A DNA stretch of 36,157 nt, taken from positions 1 to 36,157 of the forward strand of contig JAFUGJ010000009.1 of the NCBI GenBank assembly GCA_017469425.1, given 5' to 3'. The notes below the pieces were generated by a model. That model worked only from the letters and a program-made list of their open reading frames with translations. It was not told the origin of the DNA and searched no databases. The translations under genes were made by a program, and so were the position numbers. The stretch comes from Bacteroidales bacterium (lineage in GTDB: Bacteria > Bacteroidota > Bacteroidia > Bacteroidales > UBA932). Below, in pieces: positions 23,014 through 33,200 of this stretch (its first letter is position 1; each line of letters opens with the position of its first letter).

Positions 23014-25221
23014 ATGCGAGGTTTTTTTATTTGCGCAGCGCTTCTTGCCTGCACCATGCTTCCTGCCGCAGCGCAGGAGCAGGACGAAAAAGTGGAACAG
23101 CTTGACAGCATCGTCGTGAGCGTATCCCGTGCCGGACGCAACACTCCGGTAACTTACACAACCGTCGGGCGTGACGCCCTTCGGGGTTCTTCTTCCGTGA
23201 ATTCCCTTCCCATGATTCTTTCCCTTCAGCCGTCGGTGGTGAGCTCCAATGAGGGAGGTACCGGACTGGGATACTCCAAAATGACCGTGCGTGGTTCGAA
23301 GGGGTCGCAAATCAATGTCACCCTGAACGGTATCACCCTGAACGACAGCGAGTCGCAGGAGGTGTTCTGGGTAAACATCCCCGCGCTCGGCAACATACTT
23401 TCCAATGTGCAGCTGCAGCGCGGCCTCGGCACTTCCGCCAACGGGGCCGGAGCCTTCGGGGCCAGCATCAACATGAGCACTGCCTATGTGCATCCCGAGC
23501 CTGCATTCAGCTACGAATTGAGCGCAGGTTCTTTCGGCACTTTCAACACCACCATATCCGGTGCCACCGGGCTGACTCCTACCGGAATTTATGCCGACCT
23601 GGCCTTCTCCTATGGCCGGACCGACGGCTATATACGCAATGCCTGGGCAGATGTATATTCCGCGTATGCCGTTCTTGGATGGATGCGTGGCAGCAATTCC
23701 CTGAAATTTACCTTCCTCTCCGGCGACCAGCATACCGGCATTACCTGGGAAGGTATCTCTGCTGCGCAGATGGATGCCGACCGCAGGTACAATCCCGCGG
23801 GGGAGTACTATGATGCCGACGGCAATGTGCGTTACTACGACAATGAGTCGGACAACTACGCCCAGCGGCATTTCCAGCTCAACTACACCCACCAGTTCGA
23901 CATGCCTCTCTTCTGGAGCACCACCGTCAATTTCACCAAGGGCGACGGCTATTACGAGCAGTACAAGGCCGACAAGAAATACGGCAAGTATGGCTACAGC
24001 CTGTCCGGAAAGGGTGATTTCATTACCCGCAAGCTGATGGACAACGGCTACTGGGTGCTTAATTCCAATCTCAAGTACAAAGCCGGTGCCGCCGATTTTA
24101 CTGCCGGAGTGTATGCTTCCACCTATTCGGGCGACCATTTCGGAATTGTGGACTGGAACAGCGCGATGGGGGAGACCTCCGACGAATGGTACCGCAACAA
24201 CGGACGGAAGCGTGAAGCTACGGCTTTCCTTCGTGCCGAGGGTCAGCTCGCAAATTGGCTGACGCTTTATGCCGAGGCCCAGTACAGGGTTATCGGCCTC
24301 AGGATGAAAGGTATCGACGACGAATTTTCCGACCTTGCCTACAGGCATACATGGTCGTTCTTCAACCCCCGTGCCGGTCTTACCGGAAGGTGGGGAGCCC
24401 ACAAAGTCTATGCTTCATTTGCCATGGGGCACCGCGAGCCCGGAAGAAGCGACCTTAAAGAGCAGATAGAATCGGTGAATACTTTGAATTCGGCGGGCGT
24501 TGCCGCAGAGGTGACCCTGCGTCCCGAGCGCATGTTCGACACCGAACTCGGTTATGAGTTCGCTTCCGACAATCTTACTGCTGCCGTGAACCTCTATTCG
24601 ATGGAATATCACGACATGCTTCTGGAAACCGGCAAGCTTTCCGATTCGGGTTATGCTATAAAGGAAAATGTTGACCGCAGCTGGCGCAGGGGAGTGGAGC
24701 TTTCCGCGGCTGCCAGGCCCCTTAACTGGCTGACACTTAATGGCAACCTTACGCTAAGCACCAACAAAATCAAGGACTATGTCTGCTATGAGGACCAGTA
24801 CGACAATGCTACCGACTGGCATCCTGTCGCCCAGAAGAGGATAGAGTACGGCACGGTGGATATGCTGATGTCGCCTTCGCTTGTGGGAATGGCCGGTCTC
24901 GCTTTTCTTCCCTGGAAAGACGCGAACCTTGGCCTTGTGGCCAAATATGTGGGCAAGCAGTATTGGGACAATTCACAGAATGCCGACCGATGCATACCCG
25001 CATATTATGTGCTGAACGCATCTGCCGAGCAGGTATTCCGTTGTGCAAAAAGCCGTCTGACGCTGGGAGTTTATGTGAACAACCTCCTCGGAAGGGAATA
25101 TTATGCCGACGCATGGGTGTATCGTGCCGCTTTTGCAAACGGCGACCCGGAGTATGTTGAGGAGGGACTTTTCCCCCAGGCGCCCCGTAATTTTTCGGTA
25201 AAGCTCAGACTGGAATTTTAG
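23014..25221 (+). CDS. TonB-dependent outer-membrane receptor, probable thiamin transporter
   Basis: This 735-residue TonB-dependent receptor has a signal peptide (MRGFFICAALLACTMLPAAAQ), a TonB-box-like DSIVVSVSRAG, a plug domain (about 30-150, with GYSKMTVRGSKGSQINVTLNGI and IPALGNILSNVQLQRGLG) and a 22-strand-type beta-barrel ending in the aromatic FSVKLRLEF. It lacks the SusC N-terminal carboxypeptidase-like domain, so it is a classical TBDT rather than a SusC. A TPP riboswitch lies directly upstream, the arrangement known for outer-membrane thiamin uptake in Bacteroides (OMPthi). Import of thiamin or its phosphates or precursors is therefore the best inference. It appears monocistronic, since a palindrome follows. 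Confidence 0.92.
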   Translation: MRGFFICAALLACTMLPAAAQEQDEKVEQLDSIVVSVSRAGRNTPVTYTTVGRDALRGSSSVNSLPMILSLQPSVVSSNEGGTGLGYSKMTVRGSKGSQINVTLNGITLNDSESQEVFWVNIPALGNILSNVQLQRGLGTSANGAGAFGASINMSTAYVHPEPAFSYELSAGSFGTFNTTISGATGLTPTGIYADLAFSYGRTDGYIRNAWADVYSAYAVLGWMRGSNSLKFTFLSGDQHTGITWEGISAAQMDADRRYNPAGEYYDADGNVRYYDNESDNYAQRHFQLNYTHQFDMPLFWSTTVNFTKGDGYYEQYKADKKYGKYGYSLSGKGDFITRKLMDNGYWVLNSNLKYKAGAADFTAGVYASTYSGDHFGIVDWNSAMGETSDEWYRNNGRKREATAFLRAEGQLANWLTLYAEAQYRVIGLRMKGIDDEFSDLAYRHTWSFFNPRAGLTGRWGAHKVYASFAMGHREPGRSDLKEQIESVNTLNSAGVAAEVTLRPERMFDTELGYEFASDNLTAAVNLYSMEYHDMLLETGKLSDSGYAIKENVDRSWRRGVELSAAARPLNWLTLNGNLTLSTNKIKDYVCYEDQYDNATDWHPVAQKRIEYGTVDMLMSPSLVGMAGLAFLPWKDANLGLVAKYVGKQYWDNSQNADRCIPAYYVLNASAEQVFRCAKSRLTLGVYVNNLLGREYYADAWVYRAAFANGDPEYVEEGLFPQAPRNFSVKLRLEF

Positions 25222-25225
25222 CATG

Positions 25226-25262
25226 GAATCAAAATTTCGTATATTTACCGAAATTTTGATTC
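25226..25262. repeat. Perfect 14-bp inverted repeat enclosing a -7-like sequence
   Basis: gaatcaaaatttcg (25226-25239) and cgaaattttgattc (25249-25262) are perfectly complementary, separated by tatatttac. The spacer contains TATATTTA, one base off the TAnnTTTG promoter element, and the next ATG is at 25270. It could be an operator around the promoter of the downstream gene, or a terminator for the receptor gene; no T-run follows. Confidence 0.7.
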
Positions 25263-25269
25263 TTTGCGG

Positions 25270-28230
25270 ATGAAACGCTTTATTATCACGCTGTTGCTTC
25301 TCGCCGGATGCTGTGCCGCCGGTGCGCAGGGGCTCTATCTTACGGACAGGTTCCGGCCCGTGGATTCCAAGAAATATGAGGCGGTGCCATCAAATGGAAG
25401 CGTCTCCATGTCGCTTGCCGCTTTCCCCTATAAAGGGGGATTTACGCTGAGCGCCGGCGGAGGCGGACTGATTGCCGACGATGTCGACGGATATGCGGTC
25501 TTTCATCTCGGGGGAGACTATGAGAAACTCTCTTTCGTGGTCGCTCCCGGAAGCAAGTCGGAACCGCGCTCCGCAAGTGACGACGGACACACAATAATGA
25601 CCGTTAAGGGAGACGGGCGCATCCTTGCAGACGATGTAATCCGTGTTCATGACGCTCCGAAGGAGTATGTGCTTGATGTCAGGGGAGTCGGTGAACTGTC
25701 CTTCCGCAATTACAAAGGAGACATCTCCCTTGCTTTTGGCGAAGTGCGGCTCTGGAGCGCCGGACAGACACCCGTTCCTGCCCGTGATCCGCAGGCCGGA
25801 ACCCTTCCTGCCGGAAAGGTGAAACTCGGTACGCAGCTCAAGCCCTATTTCATACGGCACGGCGGATGGGTGGCGCTTATTACGGGCGACGGAAGTTGGA
25901 ACCGCTCCCACAAGGAAAGTTCCATAAGCATCAACCGCCACGAATACACTTCCGGCCTGCAATTTACCGCAGACCAGGCATTCATGGGGCACAATACGGC
26001 CTGGGCCTATTTCTGGCTTCAGAAAAAGTACGACAAGGTCTCCTTTATAATCGGCCCGCGCGACAACCAGAGCTCCAACGCCAACGGCTGGCTGACCGTG
26101 AAGGGGGATGGCAAAATCCTCTATGAGCGCTTGATAGGCCAGAATGAACTTGCCGAGCAGATCGTGCTTGATGTGCGCGGCGTGAACCAGCTTTCCTTCG
26201 ACAGCATCGACGAGGGCAGTGACTTCCTGGGCGGCCTTACCTTCGGGGTGGTGGATATTTTCGCCTATAAAGCCGGAGATGCATCGGTTCCGCCCCCCGG
26301 TGTCGTCAACGCCAACAAGGACAAAGTCTCCCGTCTTCCGGATGCCACGAGGCTCGCCTCCAGCATCCAGCCTTTCTCCGTCCGAGGGGTTGGCAAGTAC
26401 AACGACACCTATTTCAACGGGGAATCTTCCCATTACACCTTCTCCATGGGTGGAGAGAAGTTCAGCGAAGGTTTTGTCCTCACCACGGGCAACACCCTTT
26501 TCGACGACAATATCTCCTCCTATGCAAGCTTCGACCTCGCCGGAGAATTCGACTGGGTCACATTCACCGTGGGCACCCTTACCAACCACCGCGTGCTCGA
26601 TGAAGACCGCATCATGGTATATGCCGACGACCGCCTGATGCTGGATGTCGATGTGCATTGCACCTGGCCCAACCAGGTCTTCTCCCTGCCTTTGGGCAAA
26701 TGCCGGGTCCTCAAGTTCGTAAAGCCCGGAACAGGCAAGAAAAAGCAGACTTACATCGGTGTCGGCGACATCATGGTCTTCCGCGGCGAGCCGCAGGATA
26801 CGGCGCCTTACTTCTATCATCCCAAGCCGGATTTCCCGGAAACAGCAGACCTCATCGACCTCTGCGGACGCCCTTATTTCCACTATGTAGGACGCTTCCT
26901 TTCGAGTCTCACCAATTTCGACTTCAACGACTGCTTCAAGAACGGCAGTTCGCAGCGCGAGTTCTTCCAGATGAAGGACGGAAGCAAGATTTACAAGGGT
27001 GTCATGCTCGAAACCAATATCCCTCCGGCATTCACCTTCGAAGACATCTCGCTGCAGGAAGCCCTCTTTATATTCCTCACCGGTGCCGGAAGTTCCATCT
27101 CTTCAAGCGCCGTGGGAGCCGTGACGGGAGTTACCGCCGGAGCCGCGCTCGGAGGTGCTTTGGCGGGAGGATTCGCTGCGCTGAACCTTGTGGATGACCA
27201 CCGACAGAGTTCCGCTGCAGCCTTCAATCCCTACGGACAGTACGAGACCCTTACCTTTACGGTTGCAAACAAGATCGCTTTTGTGGATACCGATATTCTG
27301 GGCGCCAGGCAGGACCCTGACAATCCGGTCAAGTTGAGCGTGTTTGCCGACCTGCGGAAAGTGGGAGAGTTCTGGCTTACGAACTCGATGCAGCCCACCA
27401 CATTCACCCTTCCCATCCATAAATGTACCCAGCTGATGTTCTGGATGGAGTGCGGCGAATCCCGTTCGGGGCAGTATGTGCTGTATGACATGACGGTGTC
27501 CAAGACACCGCTGCAGAATGCCTCCCTACCGGTTGCGGACCAGCCTGCAAGCACCGCATCTGCAGCTGCGGGTGACACGGTCCGTCCTTCATCCGTTGCA
27601 GCCCCTTCGGGAAAGAACAAGGGCAAGAAGGAGAAGAAGGCCAAGGAACGCGTCGTGTGGAAACACCCCTCAAGGGGTTCCCGTGTCGCTGCCATCGACC
27701 AACTTGTCTCCGATACCGACGAACTTTGGGCCCTTACCGCCGAGTGCATCGAAAGGGCGCAGGCTCAGAACTATCGCGTGACCGAAACTTACCTCCAGAG
27801 CCAGAGTGGAGGCATCTTCAAGGCCGTGTCGCTTGTAAATGCAGCCGGAGAACGCCTGAACATCCGTGAGGTCATCCAGTACAACAAAGATATTTCGCAG
27901 ACGGCTTCGTCCATCCAGCTGAAAATAGCGACCGCGCTGATTGGAGTGCCAGCCGCCACCCTCGGGATAGCGTCGCTGGAAGGGGATAATCTCTTTGAGT
28001 TCCCCAAAGTGGTTCGTCTTGCTCCCAAAGCCCTGAATCAGTGCCGTTCCGACCTTTCCGGCCTCATTTCCGCAAAGGAAACGGAAAACGACGGGCTTAA
28101 ACTCCTTTTGGACAATGCCGTAGATGTGGGAACGGTTGCATCCACCGACTATGTCCTGATTCACCGCCTTGCTCCCGGCGAAGCCGCCCCCGACGGCAAC
28201 ACACTTCAGCGTCTGGAATACTACAGGTAA
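25270..28230 (+). CDS. Large exported protein with four NPCBM-like repeats
   Basis: This 986-residue protein has a signal peptide (MKRFIITLLLLAGCCAAGAQ). I see four copies of a beta-rich unit like NPCBM (a putative carbohydrate-binding module). The first strand pair recurs as VFHLGGDYEKLSFVV (about 76), YFWLQKKYDKVSFII (246), SFDLAGEFDWVTFTV (419) and FNPYGQYETLTFTV (651). The second recurs as TVKGDGRIL (111), TVKGDGKIL (275), MVYADDRLM (448) and SVFADLRKV (689). The fourth copy is interrupted by an Ala/Gly-rich hydrophobic stretch at about 608-641 that could enter a membrane. A Lys-rich linker (about 782-795) leads to a roughly 190-residue C-terminal domain I do not recognise. ATG 25270 is preferred to TTG 25264. 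Function is unknown; a polysaccharide-binding envelope protein is an inference. Confidence 0.75.
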   Translation: MKRFIITLLLLAGCCAAGAQGLYLTDRFRPVDSKKYEAVPSNGSVSMSLAAFPYKGGFTLSAGGGGLIADDVDGYAVFHLGGDYEKLSFVVAPGSKSEPRSASDDGHTIMTVKGDGRILADDVIRVHDAPKEYVLDVRGVGELSFRNYKGDISLAFGEVRLWSAGQTPVPARDPQAGTLPAGKVKLGTQLKPYFIRHGGWVALITGDGSWNRSHKESSISINRHEYTSGLQFTADQAFMGHNTAWAYFWLQKKYDKVSFIIGPRDNQSSNANGWLTVKGDGKILYERLIGQNELAEQIVLDVRGVNQLSFDSIDEGSDFLGGLTFGVVDIFAYKAGDASVPPPGVVNANKDKVSRLPDATRLASSIQPFSVRGVGKYNDTYFNGESSHYTFSMGGEKFSEGFVLTTGNTLFDDNISSYASFDLAGEFDWVTFTVGTLTNHRVLDEDRIMVYADDRLMLDVDVHCTWPNQVFSLPLGKCRVLKFVKPGTGKKKQTYIGVGDIMVFRGEPQDTAPYFYHPKPDFPETADLIDLCGRPYFHYVGRFLSSLTNFDFNDCFKNGSSQREFFQMKDGSKIYKGVMLETNIPPAFTFEDISLQEALFIFLTGAGSSISSSAVGAVTGVTAGAALGGALAGGFAALNLVDDHRQSSAAAFNPYGQYETLTFTVANKIAFVDTDILGARQDPDNPVKLSVFADLRKVGEFWLTNSMQPTTFTLPIHKCTQLMFWMECGESRSGQYVLYDMTVSKTPLQNASLPVADQPASTASAAAGDTVRPSSVAAPSGKNKGKKEKKAKERVVWKHPSRGSRVAAIDQLVSDTDELWALTAECIERAQAQNYRVTETYLQSQSGGIFKAVSLVNAAGERLNIREVIQYNKDISQTASSIQLKIATALIGVPAATLGIASLEGDNLFEFPKVVRLAPKALNQCRSDLSGLISAKETENDGLKLLLDNAVDVGTVASTDYVLIHRLAPGEAAPDGNTLQRLEYYR

Positions 28231-28240
28231 TACTTTCATC

Positions 28241-30211
28241 ATGCACGCTCATCGTTTTTCCGAAATTCTTGCCGAGGCCGCCCGCAACGACTGGGCCGCC
28301 GTCCTGCAGCTTGCAGGGGCAGAGTATTTTGTTCCAAGGCTCTATTTCAACTGGGGCTTCAGCTTTTCATGCCCCGGGAGGCTTGAGGCAGACGAGGTCA
28401 TGCCATTTCTCAAGAGCCAGGGGGATGAGGCGGTTTTCTGCCTTGATTCCATTTCCTTTGAGCCCGTAGTCGAGGCTTCCGGGGAAAAGAGCGGTGAACC
28501 GGGTAGCTATAAGCCGACGATTTCTTATAGAGGAGACGAGGGGCCCCGCTGGCAGGAACTGCACCTTCGCACCGCAGGAAAAGAAAGTGCCATTTCGCGG
28601 ACAAAACTCCATTCGGGCTGCAAGGTGGCCGATACGCCCTCGGGAGAGCTGAAAGCCCTTGTCGTCGATGACAGGAGCCTTATCCTTGTAGGACCGTCCG
28701 GGGCCGATTCCGTTGAGCTGCGCGAAAATCAGGAATACTGGCATGACTGTTTTCCCGGCGTAGAGGCGTATCTTCAGTACGACCATAAGGAGTTTCCGGC
28801 CCTGTGGAGCTGGCTGCATGTGGATGATGACACCGAAGGGGGAGAGAATCCCTGGTACACCCGCCATCATTTCAGCAAATCGGACCTTTTCAAGGGTATG
28901 GAATGTATAGCCTATGCCGGAAAGGTGGACAAAGTGATTCCCCAGGTGACGGTGTTGAAGATAGGGGAGCGCAGTCTGACCCTCGGCGTCAAGGGAAAGG
29001 GCGTTGACAAGGAAGTGGTGCTGGATAAGCCCAACCATCAGGAAGTGATATGGGAAAAGGGAAAACGCTCACTCAAGGCGGAGCTGTATGTTCCGGCGCC
29101 GGATATGCGCAAGGCCTGCCATTATTATGGGGAACAGACCCCGCCACCCGGCTGCCGCGCTGAAGTAAAGTACCAGTATAAAGACGGTGAACTCTCATTC
29201 CGCTCCGATGTGCGAAGCCTTTACAGCTATCTGTGTCCGGAAGAGTGTCCTTCCGGCACACCTTCGTGGAACTGGCCGTGCGTGTGGGGATTTGTTGGCG
29301 GCAAAATGGTTCTTGCTGATGAAAGCCCCAATGTAAGGGCAAAGTTCAAAGGGCTTCTGGCGGAAGGTGAATGTTGTAACGATGGCGACATCAGTGTCCG
29401 CTGGGAAAATGTGGCCCCGGGATTCGAGGTGGAGGATGGTGTTCTGAAAAGCATTCCCGACTGTAAGGAACTCGTTGTTCCGGGCAGCGTCAGAAAAGTC
29501 GATTACGAGGCGCTGCTTACGGCTCCTTCCCTTAAGCGCATTACAATTCACGGAGCCGTAGAGAGATTTGCCTCTGCGTTGGAGAATTTTCACCGGGAGC
29601 GTCACCGCAAATTGGACATAGTTTTCGAAGGCTCGCTGCAGGACTGGTTCAACCGCGGAGTGGGGCTGTGCGGTCAAATCGGAAAGCTTTATATCGGCGG
29701 AGAGGTGCAGGATTTTTACGACAGGAAGCATCTCGTAATCCCCGCAGGGATAAGCCGTATCGGTGCCGATATGTTTAACGGTAGTGAGATGCTCGAGAGT
29801 GTCGTGCTGGGGCCGGAGGTGGTTTCCGTAGGGGATAGCGCTTTCCGTAACTGCGAGGCGCTGGTGAAGGTTGAGGTGCTGGGCCCTGCCGAAATTGGAC
29901 CTTCAGCCTTCTGCTCCTGCGGAGCCTTGAAGGAAGTGTATCTCTCCGATGGCGTGAAGGCCCTCTATGACGGATGCTTTGACTTCGTGACGACGCTTAA
30001 AAAGCTCTATATCCCTGCAAGCGTGGAGATTGCGCAGTGTCTCAGCAGCCAGAACGACGGCTCTCACCTTGCACCTGTCTTCTACTGCGCCGCGCCTTAC
30101 CGCCCTGAGGGTTGGTGGAACACCTGGAACCTTGCCTACAGTGACCCCCGCTTCGGCCTTGGCCACGGCCACGACCACTACCACGCCGTCCGCTGGGGCG
30201 CTGAGCGATAA
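28241..30211 (+). CDS. BspA-type leucine-rich-repeat protein without signal peptide
   Basis: This is a 656-residue protein. Residues about 403-600 contain BspA/LRR_5-type repeats: LVIPAGISRIGADMF, LESVVLGPEVVSVGDSAFRN, LKEVYLSDGVKALYDGCFD, LKKLYIPASVEI. The first 400 residues are acidic, rich in Trp and Cys, and I do not recognise them; they contain no transmembrane helix. There is no signal peptide, so unlike most BspA proteins it should be cytoplasmic unless exported another way. The end is His-rich (GHGHDHYHAVRW). ATG 28241 was chosen over an upstream extension that overlaps the previous gene; it follows that gene's stop by 10 nt, so the two form an operon and may act together. It is convergent with hsdR (16-nt gap). 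Function unknown. Confidence 0.72.
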   Translation: MHAHRFSEILAEAARNDWAAVLQLAGAEYFVPRLYFNWGFSFSCPGRLEADEVMPFLKSQGDEAVFCLDSISFEPVVEASGEKSGEPGSYKPTISYRGDEGPRWQELHLRTAGKESAISRTKLHSGCKVADTPSGELKALVVDDRSLILVGPSGADSVELRENQEYWHDCFPGVEAYLQYDHKEFPALWSWLHVDDDTEGGENPWYTRHHFSKSDLFKGMECIAYAGKVDKVIPQVTVLKIGERSLTLGVKGKGVDKEVVLDKPNHQEVIWEKGKRSLKAELYVPAPDMRKACHYYGEQTPPPGCRAEVKYQYKDGELSFRSDVRSLYSYLCPEECPSGTPSWNWPCVWGFVGGKMVLADESPNVRAKFKGLLAEGECCNDGDISVRWENVAPGFEVEDGVLKSIPDCKELVVPGSVRKVDYEALLTAPSLKRITIHGAVERFASALENFHRERHRKLDIVFEGSLQDWFNRGVGLCGQIGKLYIGGEVQDFYDRKHLVIPAGISRIGADMFNGSEMLESVVLGPEVVSVGDSAFRNCEALVKVEVLGPAEIGPSAFCSCGALKEVYLSDGVKALYDGCFDFVTTLKKLYIPASVEIAQCLSSQNDGSHLAPVFYCAAPYRPEGWWNTWNLAYSDPRFGLGHGHDHYHAVRWGAER

Positions 30212-30227
30212 ACTTCCTTCAGCCTAT

Positions 30228-33200
30228 TCAAATTATATCCCTGAATCTTTCAAAGAATGCTTTAAGGCGGAACAGGACTGTTTCTTTCTTGGTGGTCCTG
30301 TCCTTGCTGAATCTGGACATCGGAGGTAGGATGGATGCCACCTCGGTACCGTTTTCGCGGATGGCCCCGTCACGGAAAGAAGCCTCTACGAAACGGCGCG
30401 TTTCTTCGGGCTTGAGCTTTTCTTCGTTGATGATGTCCTCCAGTTCCTGCTCTTTCCGGCGTTCTATATACTCCCGCCAGACGACATCCAGGTCGGTGAT
30501 TTCCGGTGTAAGGGAGTCGATGAAGTTCTCGATGAGGTCTTTCTTGTTGCGAAGTTCAATACTGGAGTCGATAGCTTTGGTGATAGACAGGCGGATTTCC
30601 GCATTTCCCGTGTGCTCACTCTGGTATTTCGTTACCAGCAGCATGATGTAGTCGATGTTGACTTCTACCTGCTTTACGAGCTCGATTTCAAATACGAGGT
30701 CTTCGGTGATGTCCTCCTTGTCGTGCTTCTCGCGGTTACGGAACTTGTTGTACACATCGATGTACATACTCTGGTAGTCCTGCATATCCCGGTCGCTAAT
30801 CAACACTTTGTCCTTGAATTCATCAAAGCATTGAAGGAGATTGATGGCTTTTAAAAGATTGCCAAAGAGCTTTGCAAACTGTTTCTGTTTTTCTTCCGGC
30901 ATGATAGGCTGGCCAATCGGAAACTCCCGGAGGAGTTCTTCTACAAGTTCGGTATAGCCAAGATGGTGCTTATCGTTCTCATCGTCGAAACCGTTGTAAT
31001 AGTCCTCGAAATTCCTGAGCACCACGATGCCTCCGGCTTTTTCATCACCAAAAAGGGCAAGGCTTGCATTGGTATTCTCCTCCAGATTTCGGAAGCAGAC
31101 AATGTTGCCGAAGGTTTTGACGGAGTTGAGTTTGCGGTTGGTGCGGGAGAATGCCTGCAGAAGTCCGTGCATCCTCAGATTCTTGTCCACCCAGAGGGTA
31201 TTGAGCGTTTTGGCATCGAATCCGGTGAGGAACATGTTCACCACAATGAGCAAATCCAGTTCCCGGTTTTTCATCTTCTCCGAAACATCTTTGTAGTACT
31301 TCTGGAAACCATCGCCTGATGTGTCGTAGCTGGTATGGAACATCTCATTGTAGTTCTTGATGGCCCTTTCCAGACAATCACGGGAAGTTGCATCCAGCCC
31401 GGTGGTATCGTCCGAGTTCTCTTCGCTCATAAAGCCTTCCTGCTCCAGTTCCGCTTCATTCTGGCCGTAGCTGTAGATGAGGGCTATCTTGAGTTTCTTA
31501 TCCTCCGGAAGCGCCTCCATCTGCCTGATGAACTCATTGTAGTAAAGGATGGCGGCAGGGATGCCGGAGGTGGCCAGGATGGAATTGAAGGATTTACGCT
31601 TGGTCTTCTGGTCGAAGTGCTCAAGGATGTAGCGGGTGACATTCGTGATGTTCTCCGGTGACATGAAAGCCTTGTCGGTATCGATGCCCCAGACCTGGTC
31701 TTCCCGGACACCGTTCTTTTCCTTCATCGTCTTGATGTAGTCGATACGGAAGGGCAGGACATTCTGGTCGTTGATGGCGTTGACGATGGTATAGCTGTGG
31801 AGCCTGTCGCCAAAAGCCTGTTCCGTGGTCTTGAGATTGGGCAGGCCGTTACCGCCGGAATTCTGCGGGAAAATGGGCGTTCCGGTGAATCCGAACATGT
31901 GGTAGCGCCTGAATGCCTTGGTAATGGCCGCGTGCATCTCGTTGAACTGGGAGCGGTGGCATTCATCGAAAATCAGGACTACATGGGCCTCATAGACCGG
32001 GTGCTTCTTATTCCCGGCAATAAAGCGGCTTAGCTTCTGGATGGTCGTAATAATGATACGGCAATTCGGGTCTTCCAGCTGGCGTTGAAGTATGGCGGTG
32101 TTGGCATTGGAGTTGGCTGCGCCCTTTTCGAAGCGGTCATACTCCTTCATGGTCTGGTAGTCCAGGTCTTTGCGGTCCACCACAAAGAGCACCTTATCTA
32201 TCTCCGGCATCTTGGAAGCAATCTGAGCCGTTTTGAAGGAAGTAAGCGTTTTGCCGCTTCCGGTGGTGTGCCAGATGTAGCCTCCTGCCGCGAGGGTGCC
32301 GAGTTTCTTCTTGTCGTAGGTGGCAATCAGGATGCGCTGCAGGATTTTCTCGGTGGCTGCAATCTGGTAGGGCCGCATTACCAACAGCTCCTTCTCGGCA
32401 GTGAACACACAGAATCGCGTGAGGACATTCAAGAGGGAGTGCTTGGCGAAGAATGTGGCCGTGAAGTCCACGAGGTCGTATATAGGATTGTTCTTTTCGT
32501 CGGCCCAGAAAGAAGTGAATTCAAAGCTGCCGGAAGTCTTCTTCAAACTCTTTGCCCGGAGTTCCTGATTCTTTTTTACATGGGCATTTCGGGTGGTATT
32601 GGAATAATACTTGGTAAAAGTGCCATTGCTGATGACGAAGAGCTGAACATACTCGAAAAGGCCGGAGCCGGCCCAGAAAGAATCCCGCTGATAGCGGTTA
32701 ATTTGGTTGAATGCCTCTTTGATGTCCACACCCCTGCGTTTAAGCTCTACATGCACAAGTGGCAGGCCGTTTACAAGAATGGTGACATCGTAGCGGTTGG
32801 GCCTGGCGCCATCGTCCACCACATACTGGTTGATGACCTGCAGGGAGTTGCGGTGGATGTCGTCTTTGTCGATGAGCTTGATGTTACGGAAGATGGAAGA
32901 ACCCTCGCTTTTGGTAATGGTGGCGACCTTCACATAGTCGTCCTGGATGGTATTGGTCTTCTCTACGATGCCGTCGTTGCGGTTGGCAAGGTGGATTCTG
33001 AAAAACGCATCCCAGTCTTCATCGGAAAAATGATGATTGTTGAGCTTTTCCAGCTGGTGGCGAAGATTGGCAATGAGGGCGGCCTCGTCCTTGATTTGGA
33101 TATACTCGTAGCCCTGCTCCCGGAGCTGCATGATAAAGGCATCCTCCAGCATGGCCTCGCTCTGGTAGTTGCGTTCCCTCTTCCGGTCGGAGACGAATTC

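Noticed and set aside
23005-24402. 465-residue antisense frame opposite the TonB receptor
   Set aside because: It is a shadow of codon bias with no promoter or recognisable domain; the same holds for the antisense frame at 25390-26883.
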